Source: Planctomonas sp. JC2975 (GTDB lineage Bacteria; Actinomycetota; Actinomycetes; Actinomycetales; Microbacteriaceae). Taken from it: a stretch of 64,000 nt of DNA. The DNA is taken from NCBI RefSeq assembly GCF_012985205.1, contig NZ_JABEKS010000001.1, forward strand, positions 1,984,001 to 2,048,000. The letters are read 5' to 3'. Positions 16,916 to 26,914 of this stretch are shown in pieces. A program made the translations under genes and the position numbers. The first letter of the stretch is position 1; each line of letters begins with the position of its first letter. Below the pieces are notes generated by a model. The model did not search any database and was not told the DNA's origin. It saw nothing but the letters and a program-made list of their open reading frames with translations.

Positions 16916-17497
16916 CTATCGTTCGGCGACGCTCGTCTCCGGTGCGGCATGAGGCATCAGCCCGAGGACGCCGGATGCGAGGAACAGCAAAGCGCCACCG
17001 ACCGTGCCGAGCCCGGTCCAGAACGGGCTGAGCAGCGCATCCGTCCCCGGAACGACGAAGGACCCGACGGCTGCCGCGGCGAACAGGATGGATCCGCCGA
17101 GGTTCAGCCAGGCGCCGGCACGGTCACGACCACGGTTGCTCGGATGCACGGCCATCGCGCTCGAGACGAGGAAGCACACCGAGCCGTAGACGTCCGGCCG
17201 CCATCCCGTGCCGCCCGCGGCACCGGCCGACACCACGGAGACGAGCGCGAGCGCGGTGCTCAGGTTGAACAACAGTGTTCCGAGCAACTGGATGCCGGAC
17301 GACCACCACGTCGGATCCGCCAGGGAGCACGCCGCGCCGATGGTGAAGAACACGGAGCCGACCACGAACACGATGTTCGTGGTGATCAGCCCGAGCTGTT
17401 CGGCAGCGGAGGGAAGCGCCGCGATCGCGAAACAGACCGATCCGATCACGAAGGCCGCTGCCGCGACACGGCTTCGGACCGTCAGGAACTCGCGCAA
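16916..17497 (-). CDS. Multi-pass membrane protein (YrhK-like)
   Basis: 193 residues with about five to six hydrophobic segments (near 12-30, 38-58, 66-92, 105-116, 128-146 and 158-182) and little else. The pattern GSVFFTIGAACS and SSGIQLLGTLLFNLSTA resembles YrhK-type small integral membrane proteins found widely in actinobacteria. The start is TTG at 17497, since no ATG or GTG lies further upstream in frame. It follows the lipoprotein gene in the same direction by about 35 bases, suggesting one transcript. No function can be assigned. Confidence 0.7.
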   Translation of the reverse strand: MREFLTVRSRVAAAAFVIGSVCFAIAALPSAAEQLGLITTNIVFVVGSVFFTIGAACSLADPTWWSSGIQLLGTLLFNLSTALALVSVVSAGAAGGTGWRPDVYGSVCFLVSSAMAVHPSNRGRDRAGAWLNLGGSILFAAAAVGSFVVPGTDALLSPFWTGLGTVGGALLFLASGVLGLMPHAAPETSVAER

Positions 17498-17531
17498 GGA
17501 CTCGTCCTCGCCTTCCAGCTGCCGATCACCG

Positions 17532-17951
17532 CTAGTGCTTGATGTGCGGCACGTGTTCGCGATGCACAGCGGTGGTCTTGCCGGGGTCGTCCCACACGAT
17601 CACCGTCGCCAGGTCGGTGTTCCGAGGAGCACCCCACACGAAGACCTGGTCTCCGATGGCCTTCAGCTGCGCTGTCCCCAGTTGCTCGTCGACGAAGACC
17701 TCGATCGTGTCCGACCCTCTGTCCTCCACCCGCGTCACCATGGAGAGTGGACTGGCATCCGGGATGCCGACCGCGAAGTTCGACGTCAGCTCCCCCCAGA
17801 CCGCGACCGACAACGGGCCGGTCACGGGTATCTCCGGCTCCCCCATGATCCTGACGGACGGTCCGGGGCTCGCCGACGCTGTCGAGCATCCGGACAGGAG
17901 CAGACAAGCCGCGACCAGCGCCGCGACGGATAAGGCCTTCGGAGACTTCAC
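17532..17951 (-). CDS. Lipoprotein of unknown function
   Basis: 139 residues from the GTG at 17951, which follows GGAAGGA; a longer frame to 18092 has no signal peptide at its start. The N-terminus has basic residues, a hydrophobic core and the lipobox LLSGC, so lipidation at that cysteine and anchoring on the outer face of the membrane are expected. The mature part is short and beta-rich with no known motif, and ends in a His-rich HREHVPHIKH. It is divergent from glutamate decarboxylase. Confidence 0.75.
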   Translation of the reverse strand: MKSPKALSVAALVAACLLLSGCSTASASPGPSVRIMGEPEIPVTGPLSVAVWGELTSNFAVGIPDASPLSMVTRVEDRGSDTIEVFVDEQLGTAQLKAIGDQVFVWGAPRNTDLATVIVWDDPGKTTAVHREHVPHIKH

Positions 17952-18181
17952 CGACTTTCCTTCCCCCGAAGAAAGCACAGCAACCGCCTCAGTATGACCC
18001 TTCGACGGTAGGCGATCAATGGCCCTGAGAATCGCTCGACATTCATCCGCGACGTCCCGGGCAGTGGTTAGGTTGTGAGGGGATCGAAGCACGGCCGGGG
18101 GCGGCGACGTGGGCCGTGCGGTCGATCCGACTGGTCGGGGGCGCGGGCAGACCCGTCCCTTTTCTTCGGGGGAGGTTCCAG

Positions 18182-19603
18182 ATGGCCACCAGAAAACCGT
18201 CGGTGACGAGGGGACCGGTGAACGCCTTCACCGGGATCGGCGACACGACTCAGCTCAATCCGCTTTTCGCTCGAGCAGGCGAGATGACCGACTTTCCTGT
18301 CGACCAGCTCCCCGACGGGGAATCCCTCCCGGAGACTGCCTATCAGGTCGTGCACGACGAGGCGATGCTCGACGGCAACGCGCGGCTGAACCTTGCGACC
18401 TTCGTCGGCACATGGATGGACGACCAGGCCACCAGGCTCTACGTCGAAACCGCCGACAAGAACATGGTGGACAAGGACGAGTATCCGCAGACCGCCGCCA
18501 TCGAGACGCGCTGCTGGAAGATGATCGGACGGCTGTGGAACGCCCCCGATCCCGAGCGAGCCATCGGCACCTCCACGATCGGATCGTCGGAGGCCTGCAT
18601 GCTCGGCGGTCTCGCGCTGAAACGGCGCTGGCAGAAGGCACGCAGGGCGGAGGGCAAGTCGACGGACAAGCCGAATCTCGTGCTGTCGAGTGCCGTGCAG
18701 GTGTGCTGGGAGAAGTTCTGCAACTACTGGGATGTCGAACCCCGGTTCGTCCCCATCACCGAGGAGCACAAGGTGCTCGACGGTCACGACCTCGACCGGT
18801 ACGTCGACGAGAACACGATCGGCGTCGTGGCCATCATGGGCGTGACGTACACGGGGATGTACGAGCCCGTCGCGCGGATCAGCGAGGCGCTCGACCGCAT
18901 CCAGGAGGCGAAAGGACTCGACGTCAAGATCCATGTCGACGGCGCGTCGGGAGGGATGATCGCCCCGTTCCTGCAGCCCGATCTGGAATGGGACTTCAGG
19001 GTCGACCGTGTGGTCTCCATCAGCACTTCGGCGCACAAGTACGGGCTCGTGTTCCCTGGACTCGGCTGGGTCGTGTGGCGATCGGTGGACGACCTGCCCT
19101 CCGATCTCGTGTTCGACGTCACCTACCTCGGCGGACACATGCCGACGTTCGCACTCAACTTCTCGCGCCCCGGTGCGCAGGTCCTGCTGCAGTACTACCT
19201 GTTCCTGCGACTCGGACGCGACGGTTACTACCGGGTGCAGAAGGCGACGCAGGACATCGCCGTCTACCTCGCGTCCGAGATCGCGAAGATGCCCGCCTTC
19301 GACCTGTGGAACGACGGAACCGACATCCCCGTCTTCGCCTGGCGCCTGACAGAGGGATACACCGACAAGTGGAACCTCTACCACCTCTCAGAGCGCTTGC
19401 GCCTGAAGGGATGGCTCGTCCCCGCCTATCCGATGCCGGATGACCTGACCGACGTGGTCGTGCAGCGCATCGTCGTGCGAAGCGGGCTGAGCCGCAGCCT
19501 CGCCGAGTCGCTGATCCAGGACATCCGCGAGGCCGTCGACTATCTCGACGACCTCGAGTCGCCGATGCCGACAGAGGGCCTCACGTCGACTTTCACGCAC
19601 TGA
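18182..19603 (+). CDS. gadB: Glutamate decarboxylase (PLP-dependent)
   Basis: 473 residues. The PLP lysine is K286 in STSAHKYG, with the cofactor aspartate D253 in HVDGASGGMIAPF. The opening (NPLFARAGEM, DGNARLNLATFVGTWMD) matches bacterial and plant GAD closely. The enzyme converts glutamate to GABA, consuming a proton, and supports acid tolerance or nitrogen recycling. The ATG at 18182 follows GGGGGAGG. No GadC-type antiporter lies next to it. The C-terminal segment, which in E. coli GadB closes the active site at neutral pH, is short and ends in FTH, so pH gating may differ. Confidence 0.94.
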   Translation: MATRKPSVTRGPVNAFTGIGDTTQLNPLFARAGEMTDFPVDQLPDGESLPETAYQVVHDEAMLDGNARLNLATFVGTWMDDQATRLYVETADKNMVDKDEYPQTAAIETRCWKMIGRLWNAPDPERAIGTSTIGSSEACMLGGLALKRRWQKARRAEGKSTDKPNLVLSSAVQVCWEKFCNYWDVEPRFVPITEEHKVLDGHDLDRYVDENTIGVVAIMGVTYTGMYEPVARISEALDRIQEAKGLDVKIHVDGASGGMIAPFLQPDLEWDFRVDRVVSISTSAHKYGLVFPGLGWVVWRSVDDLPSDLVFDVTYLGGHMPTFALNFSRPGAQVLLQYYLFLRLGRDGYYRVQKATQDIAVYLASEIAKMPAFDLWNDGTDIPVFAWRLTEGYTDKWNLYHLSERLRLKGWLVPAYPMPDDLTDVVVQRIVVRSGLSRSLAESLIQDIREAVDYLDDLESPMPTEGLTSTFTH

Positions 19604-19690
19604 AGAAGATCGCACCCCGAGACAGCCACGGCTGAGAGGACGGTTGCCGCTTCCGAAGCGTTTCGGTGCGACATCCCGCTCGCAGCCGCC

Positions 19691-20641
19691 TCACACGGGC
19701 GTTGGCACGGCCGCGTGAGGCCAGAACGGGGCCGATGACTGCTGGCGCAGCCATCCGCGCACGTCGGCCTGCTCGAGCGCGGTCTCGATGAAGTCCGCGA
19801 CGGCACGGTTCGACGGTTCGTCACGCCACACGATCGACCACGGATAGACCGGTTGCAGCTCAGCCGGCCGGTGCACCGGCATCCCGTCGTGCACGTAGCG
19901 CAGCGCGTAGGACTCGAACTCGAGCAGGTACCGCCGATCGGATGCCCGCAGCATTCTGACTCTGCACTGATCGAACGTTCCCGGGTTGCCGAGCCAATGG
20001 AAGGCGACGCCGGCGTGCGCTTCCAGCTCGCTCACGAACTCGCCGTGGGCGTTGAACATCGCCGATCCGACCGGGTCGCTGAACACCTCGATCGGCCGCT
20101 CGTACATCGAAGCGGTCTCCGCTGCCGGATCGCCGGGCCGCCCCACCAGCCAGAAGGGCTCGTAGCGCAACGGGAGTCGCCGCCAGCCGACCGGATGAGC
20201 GTTGGTCATGGCAGGCGTCAGCCGGACGATGGCAACATCGAGCAGTCCGCTCATGAGCGCGTCGAACTGTCTTCTGCTGTCCATCGAGCTCGCGGTCACC
20301 TGCACGTCGGGGTATCGGCTCGAGAACGCGTCGACCACGACTCGGCAGGTGTCGAGGTCGAAGATGTGCGCGACACGGATGCCGGACACGTCGGGTCGCG
20401 TCATCCGGCTTGCATGCGCGATGAGCGCCCGACCGTCACGCAGAAAGCGGACACCCTCCGTGGTGAGCGCAACGTGGCGGCTGTCCCGCACGAGGAGCCG
20501 GAACCCGACCTCCTGTTCCAGGCGCCGGATCTGCTTCGACAGGGCGGGCTGACTGATGTGGAGTCTGGCGGCCGCGCGACCGAAGTGCAGTTCGTCGGCG
20601 ACGGCGACGAAGTAGCGCACCAGCCGAAGATCGAGATCCAC
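19691..20641 (-). CDS. LysR-type transcriptional regulator
   Basis: 316 residues from the GTG at 20641, which follows GAGAGGA; the frame continues 50 codons upstream without similarity. The N-terminal helix-turn-helix is canonical: LRLVRYFVAVADELHFGRAA, LHISQPALSKQIRRLEQEVG. The rest is a substrate-binding-like ligand domain. It is divergent from the hydrolase/SDR pair at 20794, with 152 bases between, and is the likely regulator of that pair. The inducer is unknown. Confidence 0.92.
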   Translation of the reverse strand: MDLDLRLVRYFVAVADELHFGRAAARLHISQPALSKQIRRLEQEVGFRLLVRDSRHVALTTEGVRFLRDGRALIAHASRMTRPDVSGIRVAHIFDLDTCRVVVDAFSSRYPDVQVTASSMDSRRQFDALMSGLLDVAIVRLTPAMTNAHPVGWRRLPLRYEPFWLVGRPGDPAAETASMYERPIEVFSDPVGSAMFNAHGEFVSELEAHAGVAFHWLGNPGTFDQCRVRMLRASDRRYLLEFESYALRYVHDGMPVHRPAELQPVYPWSIVWRDEPSNRAVADFIETALEQADVRGWLRQQSSAPFWPHAAVPTPV

Positions 20642-20793
20642 GCGTGTCCTCTCGTTCGCGACCTTATGGAAGGTTCCTCTTCCGGCGGCGATTGATGCAA
20701 CCTCAGTTATCGATTTGCCCAGAACAGGTCCTGGACCGAACCCGATTCGCGGGTGTTTGCTGATCACGACAGTTGACTGCGAGGAGCACAAAC

Positions 20794-21594
20794 ATGGCCG
20801 AACAAGCCCGTCCCGTCGTTTTCATCCACGGACTGTGGCTTCACGCCACCAGCTGGCAGCCGTGGATCGAACGCTTCCAGGCGGCCGGATACGCTCCGGT
20901 CGCGCCCGGATGGCCCAACGAGGCGGCCACGGTGGCCGAGGCGCGCGCGAATCCCGAGGCAGTCGCGAACATCGGGATCGATGAGGCAGCGGCGCACTAT
21001 GCGGAGGTCGTGTCGGGCCTCGGCGAAGACACCATCCTCATCGGACACTCGTTCGGCGGACTCCTCGCCGAGAAGCTGCTCGGCGAGGGCATCGGCGCGG
21101 GCGCGGTCGCGATCGACCCGGCCCAGATCAAGGGCGTGCTGCCCCTTCCGCTCGCACAGTTGCGCTCGGGCTTCCCCGCGCTCGGCAACCCGGCGAACCT
21201 GCACCGCGCCGTCTCGCTCACGGCGCCCCAGTTCCGGTACGGGTTCGGCAACGCGCTCACCGAGGAGGAGTCTGACGCTCTCTTCGAGAGCTGGACCATC
21301 CCCTCCCCTGCCCGTCCGCTCTTCCAGGCCGCGGCAGCGAACTTCGTCATGCACTCCGCGGCGGCGGTCGACACGAAGCGGGAACCGCGCGGCCCGCTCC
21401 TGCTCATCTCCGGCACGGCAGACCACACGGTCCCCGACGTCGTCACGAAGTCGACGCTGAAGCAGTACCGCGACTCGATGGCGGTCACGGAGTTCAAGCA
21501 GTTCGAGGGCAGGGGCCACTCCCTGACGATCGATCACGGCTGGGGCGACGTCGCGGACGCCGTCCTCGAGTGGCTCGCAGCACAGGGACTCTGA
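20794..21594 (+). CDS. Alpha/beta hydrolase
   Basis: 266 residues. VFIHGLWLHATSW provides the oxyanion region, GHSFGGLLAEKLL the nucleophile serine, and GRGHSLTID the catalytic histidine. The aspartate is probably in ISGTADHTVP. The ATG at 20794 follows GAGGAGC. The stop codon overlaps the start of the following SDR by one base, so both are co-translated. With the divergent LysR gene this looks like a small inducible pathway that hydrolyses and oxidises an unknown compound. Confidence 0.9.
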   Translation: MAEQARPVVFIHGLWLHATSWQPWIERFQAAGYAPVAPGWPNEAATVAEARANPEAVANIGIDEAAAHYAEVVSGLGEDTILIGHSFGGLLAEKLLGEGIGAGAVAIDPAQIKGVLPLPLAQLRSGFPALGNPANLHRAVSLTAPQFRYGFGNALTEEESDALFESWTIPSPARPLFQAAAANFVMHSAAAVDTKREPRGPLLLISGTADHTVPDVVTKSTLKQYRDSMAVTEFKQFEGRGHSLTIDHGWGDVADAVLEWLAAQGL

Positions 21595-22379
21595 TGGATC
21601 TCGGCCTGGACGGCGCCGTCGCCATCGTCACGGGCGCCGGGCGCGGCATCGGCCTGGCCGTCACACGAACGCTCGTCGCCGAAGGCGCCAGAGTCGTCGC
21701 CGCCTCGCGCAGCATCACGCCTGCACTCGCGGAGCTCGCCGACAGCGGTGCCGTTGAGACCGTCGCGGCAGATCTCACGGATCCCGAGGTCCCCGACCGA
21801 CTCGTCGCTCGAGCGCTGACGCTCGGCCAGCTCCGCATCCTGGTGAACAACGTCGGCGGGGTGCGGCCGCGAACGGGTGGCTTCGCATCCGTCACCGACG
21901 ACGAGTGGACGAACACGTTCCAGCTCGACGCCCTGAGCGCGATCCGGATGACCCGGGCCGCGCTCCCGACGATGCGGAGCGCAAGGCGCGGAGCGGTGGT
22001 GACCGTCGCATCCGTGAATGCCAAGCTGCCGGATCCTGCCGTCATCGACTACAGCGCCGCGAAGGCGGCACTCGTCAACTTCTCGAAGTCGCTGTCGAAG
22101 GAAGTCGGAGCGGATGGCATCCGCGTCAACACCGTGAGCCCCGGGCCGGTCGCCACCGACCTCTGGCTCGGCCACGACGGCGTAGCCGACACGATCGCCG
22201 CAGCCGGCACGGATCGGGCGAAAGTCGTCGCGGGAGCGGAAGCATCGATGGTCACCGGACGCTTCACGAAGCCCGATGAGGTCGCCGCGCTCGTCGCGTT
22301 CCTGGCGAGCGACCTGGTCGCCGGCAACACGACGGGGGCGGACTACCTCATCGACGGTGGGTTGACGGCGGAGCTGTAG
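21594..22379 (+). CDS. Short-chain dehydrogenase/reductase
   Basis: 261 residues. The cofactor motif is TGAGRGIG (about 14-21), NNVGG follows at about 85, the catalytic serine is in TVASVNAKLP, and the YxxxK pair is YSAAK. This is a classical SDR; the start overlaps the stop of the hydrolase by one base (TGATG), indicating translational coupling. It ends in a hairpin shared with the convergent PHP gene. Its substrate is probably the product of the hydrolase, but nothing identifies it. Confidence 0.92.
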   Translation: MDLGLDGAVAIVTGAGRGIGLAVTRTLVAEGARVVAASRSITPALAELADSGAVETVAADLTDPEVPDRLVARALTLGQLRILVNNVGGVRPRTGGFASVTDDEWTNTFQLDALSAIRMTRAALPTMRSARRGAVVTVASVNAKLPDPAVIDYSAAKAALVNFSKSLSKEVGADGIRVNTVSPGPVATDLWLGHDGVADTIAAAGTDRAKVVAGAEASMVTGRFTKPDEVAALVAFLASDLVAGNTTGADYLIDGGLTAEL

Positions 22380-22506
22380 CGACACACTGCGTTCATCTCT
22401 CCGTCACCCTCGAGTAGGGATCCGCACCCGTCGCAGGGTTACGCTCGACGGCACCGAACAGCGGAAGACGCGTTCGGTTGCGATCCCGCTGGGGGTTGGG
22501 ATCGTC

Positions 22507-22543
22507 GTTGAGCCCTGGCCTTTCGGGTAGGCCGGGGCTCAAC
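22507..22543. terminator. Bidirectional hairpin terminator
   Basis: 14-bp stem (22507-22520 with 22530-22543, one G-T pair), 9-base loop, 4 bases from the end of the PHP gene on the minus strand and in line with the SDR gene on the plus strand. It probably serves both converging transcripts. Confidence 0.78.
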
Positions 22544-22547
22544 AGCC

Positions 22548-24125
22548 TCAGTGGCCGCGGAGCCAGATCGGGTTCGTGAGTGCGGCCATCGGTCCGAAGC
22601 TCAGCGACGGCCCCATCGAGGTGCCGCCGGCAGAACCGTCGGCCATCGGATGCCGCACTTCGGCCCGCACGAACGCCGCGATCTCGGGGCGAGTGACCCA
22701 GGTCACCGTTCCCTCACCGGATGCCGGCAGTCGGGTCTGCAGCATCTGTCCCTCGTCGGTGAACAGCCGGACGGTGCCGTTCGGCACACCCGAGGCCTCC
22801 ACCGTGACGGTCACGTCCTCGCTGTCGTCGGCCTGCAGGATGTCGCCGATCCCGGCCGTGCGACCCTTCGCGCTGGTGGCGGAGAAGGCGAGCTGCACGT
22901 CGGCGGATTCCGCGATCCAGGATCGTCCTGCCTTGAGCCCTGCGAGGATCGCCTGGCGAGACAGGTCGTCGGCGAGCACGACATTGTGCGGCAGGCCGAT
23001 CACGTCTGTCGGGTTGTGGGCGTCGCTGTTGCCGAATGCAGGAAGCCACTTCTTGCCCGTGCGTGCGGCCTGCGCGAGCAGGTTGGCCCAGGTGGAGACC
23101 GCTGCGTCGTCATCCCATCCCCACGGTCCAGTCCAGACCTCGGTGCCGTCGAGCCCGTCCCAGCCGAACTTCCACTCGGCGCCGATCCAGGGGCAGTACA
23201 TGTGCGCGGAGACGTTGAGACCGCCGTCGGCCCCGACGCGCCGCTGGAAGGCGGGGAACACGTTGTCGCGCGCGCGATAGCGCCAGTCGATGAAGTCGCC
23301 GGGCATCGTGCCGATGGCCAGCCAGTGCCCGTTGCGGGTGGTGACCTCTTCGCCGGTGATGATCAGCAGGTCGTCGCCGGCCAGCGGGCCCCACACGCCA
23401 TGGGATGCCGTCGTGTTGTGGTCAGTGGACACCATGAAGTCAAGACCGCGCGCACGCGCACCAGCTGCTACGTTGTCCGGGGTGTTGCGTCCATCGGAGT
23501 AGACGGTGTGCAGGTGGCAGTCGCCCCGGTACCACGCGCGTCCGCGGCCCTTGGCGGATGTGGCGGGATACGCGGGAGCGAACGCGCTGCCGGGGGCACC
23601 TGCAGTCAGCGTGACCTGCACCTCGTAGTCCATGCCCTGCGGGGTGACCTGGTACGGGCCGAGCACGACATGCCAGGTGCCAGGCATCACGTTGCCGGGA
23701 AGGTATCCGGGCGTCGCCTCGGACTTGCTGATCGCGAACTCGGTGCGGAATCCGCCCGACCAACCGCGGAATCCGGCCCCGCCCACATCCATGCCGCGAG
23801 CATCGAACATGCCGATGTCGCACGAGTTGCCCGGCGTGCCCGACGGCACCGACGGCTTCGAGTAGCTGTAGGAGACGGCGATCTGCGTGATGCCGGCCGG
23901 AACGACGACGGGGAGGTAGACGAAGTCGGGGGCACCGGCATCCAGATGGCCGCTGATCGTCTTGGTCTGCGGTCCGCTCGGCGTAGCAGCGGTGGCCGCG
24001 TCGGCGGGGTCTGCGAACACCATCGGGGCGAGCGCAATCCCCGCGCCGGTGCCCAGTGCGGCAAGCAGAGCACGCCGCGAGAGGCCACGAGCGGGGGCGG
24101 GTGGTGCTGCATCCTGAACGTTCAT
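22548..24125 (-). CDS. Tat-exported PHP-domain metallohydrolase (CehA/McbA-like)
   Basis: 525 residues. The N-terminus has a twin-arginine signal (GLSRRALLAALGTG) with an AxA cleavage region near 43. A beta-rich domain (about 50-180) precedes the PHP domain, which starts at DCHLHTVYSDG and has the metal ligands in STDHNT, GEEVTT and NSDAHNPTD. The family (CehA/McbA, PHP metalloesterases) hydrolyses phospho- or carboxy-ester substrates outside the cytoplasm; the natural substrate is unknown. Export by Tat fits cytoplasmic metal loading. The gene is monocistronic, with a terminator at its end. Confidence 0.88.
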   Translation of the reverse strand: MNVQDAAPPAPARGLSRRALLAALGTGAGIALAPMVFADPADAATAATPSGPQTKTISGHLDAGAPDFVYLPVVVPAGITQIAVSYSYSKPSVPSGTPGNSCDIGMFDARGMDVGGAGFRGWSGGFRTEFAISKSEATPGYLPGNVMPGTWHVVLGPYQVTPQGMDYEVQVTLTAGAPGSAFAPAYPATSAKGRGRAWYRGDCHLHTVYSDGRNTPDNVAAGARARGLDFMVSTDHNTTASHGVWGPLAGDDLLIITGEEVTTRNGHWLAIGTMPGDFIDWRYRARDNVFPAFQRRVGADGGLNVSAHMYCPWIGAEWKFGWDGLDGTEVWTGPWGWDDDAAVSTWANLLAQAARTGKKWLPAFGNSDAHNPTDVIGLPHNVVLADDLSRQAILAGLKAGRSWIAESADVQLAFSATSAKGRTAGIGDILQADDSEDVTVTVEASGVPNGTVRLFTDEGQMLQTRLPASGEGTVTWVTRPEIAAFVRAEVRHPMADGSAGGTSMGPSLSFGPMAALTNPIWLRGH

Positions 24126-24676
24126 GGCACCGAGCGTGGCGAGCGAAAACGCCTGCGGTGCGACGGGGACGTGAACGGATGGGCAACCTGGGGTGTCTAG
24201 CCGCGTTTGGGGGTGGTCGTCTCATGTCCCCTTCCGCCGCAAGAATCAAGGCTTCCTGAATCAACCGTCACCAACTCGCCCACAACCCCGACCCTCAACC
24301 CCACCAACCGCTAGGCAAGCCGTGGCACGGAAACTCACCCGATGAGGGCGCTACCACAACGCCACCAGACAGTGGTCGTTATCCGGTCCATCCCTGCGCC
24401 GTCTGCGACGGACTCCCTACCTACTGCCCGGTGATGGATCCGCCTGCGTGTGGCAGGGTGTTCGCTCGTGGCCAGGATTTGAACCCGCCGCACGGTCTCC
24501 GCGGTCGTCCTCAATTCAAGCAACTGTGCTGATCAGAAGCTACTTCACGATCACACACGATAGTCTCCGATCACGTCTTTTGACGATGGATTATCGTCAT
24601 CTTTGTCGTCAACCGGCGACGCCATCCGCGCTTCCGGCTGCTCGTCGCCGCCTCGGCACCGACGGCGATCGCTCGC
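24126..24676. other. Gene-free gap of atypical composition
   Basis: 551 bases upstream of the PHP gene and downstream of the quinone oxidoreductase-like gene. It is visibly richer in A and T than its surroundings, most clearly at 24530-24600. I find no convincing coding frame. A short stretch around 24471-24490 read on the minus strand looks like a tRNA T-arm (GGGTTCAAATCC), but no full cloverleaf can be built, so it is at most a tRNA fragment. Confidence 0.5.
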
Positions 24677-25651
24677 CTAACTTTCTCGTACTCGCAGCAC
24701 CGTCTTACCCGGCGCCTTTGAGGTTCCCCGGCTGCCATAAGCCGCGGCCCCCTCGGCGAGCGGATAGGTGTCGGCGATCGCAACCTCGAGTTCGCCCGTG
24801 GCGAGCACGGCCGCGAGCCGACCGAGCACGGCGGCGTCGGCCGTTACGACGAAGAACTGGGCGTCCACGCCGTAGGCGGCGGCGAGATCTTCTGACGGCG
24901 GCTCTTGCAGAGTGATCACTCGACCGCCGGGACGCACCGCGGAGTAGAGCCACTCCGGCGTGCCGGCGCCGACGGTGTCGATCGCGCCGTCGAAGCTTGC
25001 AGCGGGAACGCGATCGGTCTCCGTTCCGACGAGAGCGGTTGTCGCGCCGAGCCGCTTGGCACGCTCGGCGGCCTCAGCCGACCGTACCGTAGCGGTGACC
25101 TCGATTCCCATCCGGCCGGCGAGCTGCACGACGAACGCACCGACTCCACCCGTGCCGCCACGGATCAGCAGGCGGCCGCCGTCGGCGACCTGCAGGTGCT
25201 GCTCGAGCGCCTCCATCGCGGTAAGCGCGGGCAGCACGGCCGCGGCGGCGGTCGCATCGCTTACCTCGGCCGGCTTGCGGGCGATCGAGGATGCGGGCAC
25301 GAGCACGTACTCGGCGGCAGCGCCGTTCCGGTTGAACGGCACGAGCCCGAAGACCGCATCGCCGACGGCGAGTCCCGTCACTTCCGGGCCGACTGCGGCG
25401 ACCATGCCGGCGAACTCGTGAGACGGCACGATCGGCGTTCGGTCGACGCCGTCCGCCTCCCAGGTCTCCGGCCAGGTCAGCTCGTCGAAGGTGATGGCCG
25501 CGACAGCGACTCGGACGAGAACGTCGGCGCCGGTCGGGGCACCCGGAACCGGTGCGTCTTCGTAGACGAGCTGCTCGGGGCCGCCGCGCGCGTGGGCGCG
25601 CAGCGCCTTCATCTGAGCAGTCAGTGGTGCAGAGGAGTCCGTGGAGTTCAT
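24677..25651 (-). CDS. NADP-dependent quinone oxidoreductase-like MDR protein
   Basis: 324 residues. GroES-like N-terminal domain (VPSHEFAGMVAAVG), then the nucleotide-binding motif GGTGGVGAFVVQLA. It lacks the structural-zinc cysteines of alcohol dehydrogenases, as expected for the zeta-crystallin/quinone-oxidoreductase branch. It should reduce quinones or enones with NADPH. The ATG at 25651 follows AAGAAGG. It is an isolated gene without an adjacent regulator. Confidence 0.9.
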   Translation of the reverse strand: MNSTDSSAPLTAQMKALRAHARGGPEQLVYEDAPVPGAPTGADVLVRVAVAAITFDELTWPETWEADGVDRTPIVPSHEFAGMVAAVGPEVTGLAVGDAVFGLVPFNRNGAAAEYVLVPASSIARKPAEVSDATAAAAVLPALTAMEALEQHLQVADGGRLLIRGGTGGVGAFVVQLAGRMGIEVTATVRSAEAAERAKRLGATTALVGTETDRVPAASFDGAIDTVGAGTPEWLYSAVRPGGRVITLQEPPSEDLAAAYGVDAQFFVVTADAAVLGRLAAVLATGELEVAIADTYPLAEGAAAYGSRGTSKAPGKTVLRVRES

Positions 25652-25834
25652 GCGTTCGCCTTCTTGGTGATTCGGATGATGGCCAGCTCACGCACGGGCG
25701 CGCGAACCGCGACCGGTGCGATGAAAGTCAGATACAAATCGCTCGTCGCCGCAAGACCCACGGCCGAGGTAGGGCTCGCCTGTCGCACTCTGATGGCAAG
25801 CTGCGCCTCCATTCAGATGCTCGGAAGACGTACT

Positions 25835-26914
25835 TCACCCGACGGGAAATGGTGGCTGCCACCACCACGGTGTCGTCTGCAGTTCGATGCGGTCCACCCA
25901 CTTGACCCACCAGTAACCCCGAAGGCCAGGTGCCACGATGCGCGCGGGAAATCCATGATCGGGAGTCAGCCGGGCGCCTCCGACGTGCGTGGCGAGAAGC
26001 AGTCGGTCAACCTCCTCGACTGGGTAGCGGATCCAATAGCCCGTCACAGAGTGCACATACACGGATCGCGCCGTCGACTCGACGTGCAGCAGGGCGCTGA
26101 GCGGAACGCCGGCCCAGTCCTGGTCCGTGTACCAACCGGATGTGCAGTCGAGGGTGGCACGCACCTGCGTTCGGGAGCGGTCGAGTTCAGCGAGGGTGAG
26201 TGCGCGCGTCCCGTGCGCATCGACGATATCGAGACGCCATCGTTGTGAGTCGACGCTCGGCACGGCATCCAGAATCCAGCTCGTAACCGGTATCGCATCG
26301 GGATTGAACGATGCCGTCTCATACGATCCGGTGAACCTGCGACGAGCCCCCGGCAACTTCAGCCAATCCACCGTTGCAGCGGTCGCAGCATAGAGGCCGG
26401 CTGCTCCGACAGCAATGACCCCGGCGCGCAGCAATACTCGACGGGAAAGATCAGTGCGGCGTGGAAAGACCGGGCGAGCGATGACGTGCCACACGATCAG
26501 CGGCACCATGAGCAACGCCACGAAGATGTGAACCCAGATCGCGGGCTGGCCGGCGATCGTCGCAACGAGTCCGGTGGCGGACCCGATACCAGCGACGAGC
26601 GTGATCAGCGTCAGCACAGCCAGCAGCAACGACGCCCAACGGCTCGGCCCGTGTCGCCGCATGCCCACTTCTGCGATGCGGGTCTTCCACGGGATCAGCA
26701 GGATGACCGCGATGCCCACCATCCCGTGCGTGACAGCCACCCAGGCTCCCGCCGCCGTGCCGACGACGATCGTGGCGATTCCGGTGACGAAAGCGAGCAC
26801 CAGCACCACCAGAAGCACCTCGTTGGTGTGACGGCCAGCAGGGCGCGCCAACGTTCGCAGCCACGAGCGCTGCGAACGCGGAGACGAACGGGACCCGCCC
26901 CATCGGAGGCGCAT
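25835..26914 (-). CDS. Membrane-bound sulfite-oxidase-like molybdopterin protein
   Basis: 359 residues from the ATG at 26914; the frame further upstream overlaps the tRNA and is not used. Four to five membrane helices (about 30-150) resembling a small cytochrome-b561-type anchor are followed by another helix (about 170-190) and a C-terminal oxidoreductase molybdopterin-binding domain. The molybdenum-ligand cysteine is in [14 protein letters not shown], with RYPVEE and GFPARIVAP in the usual places. It probably passes electrons between a Moco domain outside the membrane and the quinone pool; the substrate is unknown. Confidence 0.85.
   Translation of the reverse strand: MRLRWGGSRSSPRSQRSWLRTLARPAGRHTNEVLLVVLVLAFVTGIATIVVGTAAGAWVAVTHGMVGIAVILLIPWKTRIAEVGMRRHGPSRWASLLLAVLTLITLVAGIGSATGLVATIAGQPAIWVHIFVALLMVPLIVWHVIARPVFPRRTDLSRRVLLRAGVIAVGAAGLYAATAATVDWLKLPGARRRFTGSYETASFNPDAIPVTSWILDAVPSVDSQRWRLDIVDAHGTRALTLAELDRSRTQVRATLDCTSGWYTDQDWAGVPLSALLHVESTARSVYVHSVTGYWIRYPVEEVDRLLLATHVGGARLTPDHGFPARIVAPGLRGYWWVKWVDRIELQTTPWWWQPPFPVG

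Noticed and set aside
24471-24530. tRNA gene on the minus strand
   Set aside because: Only a T-arm-like piece is present; its stem has a mismatch and no acceptor or anticodon arms can be found.
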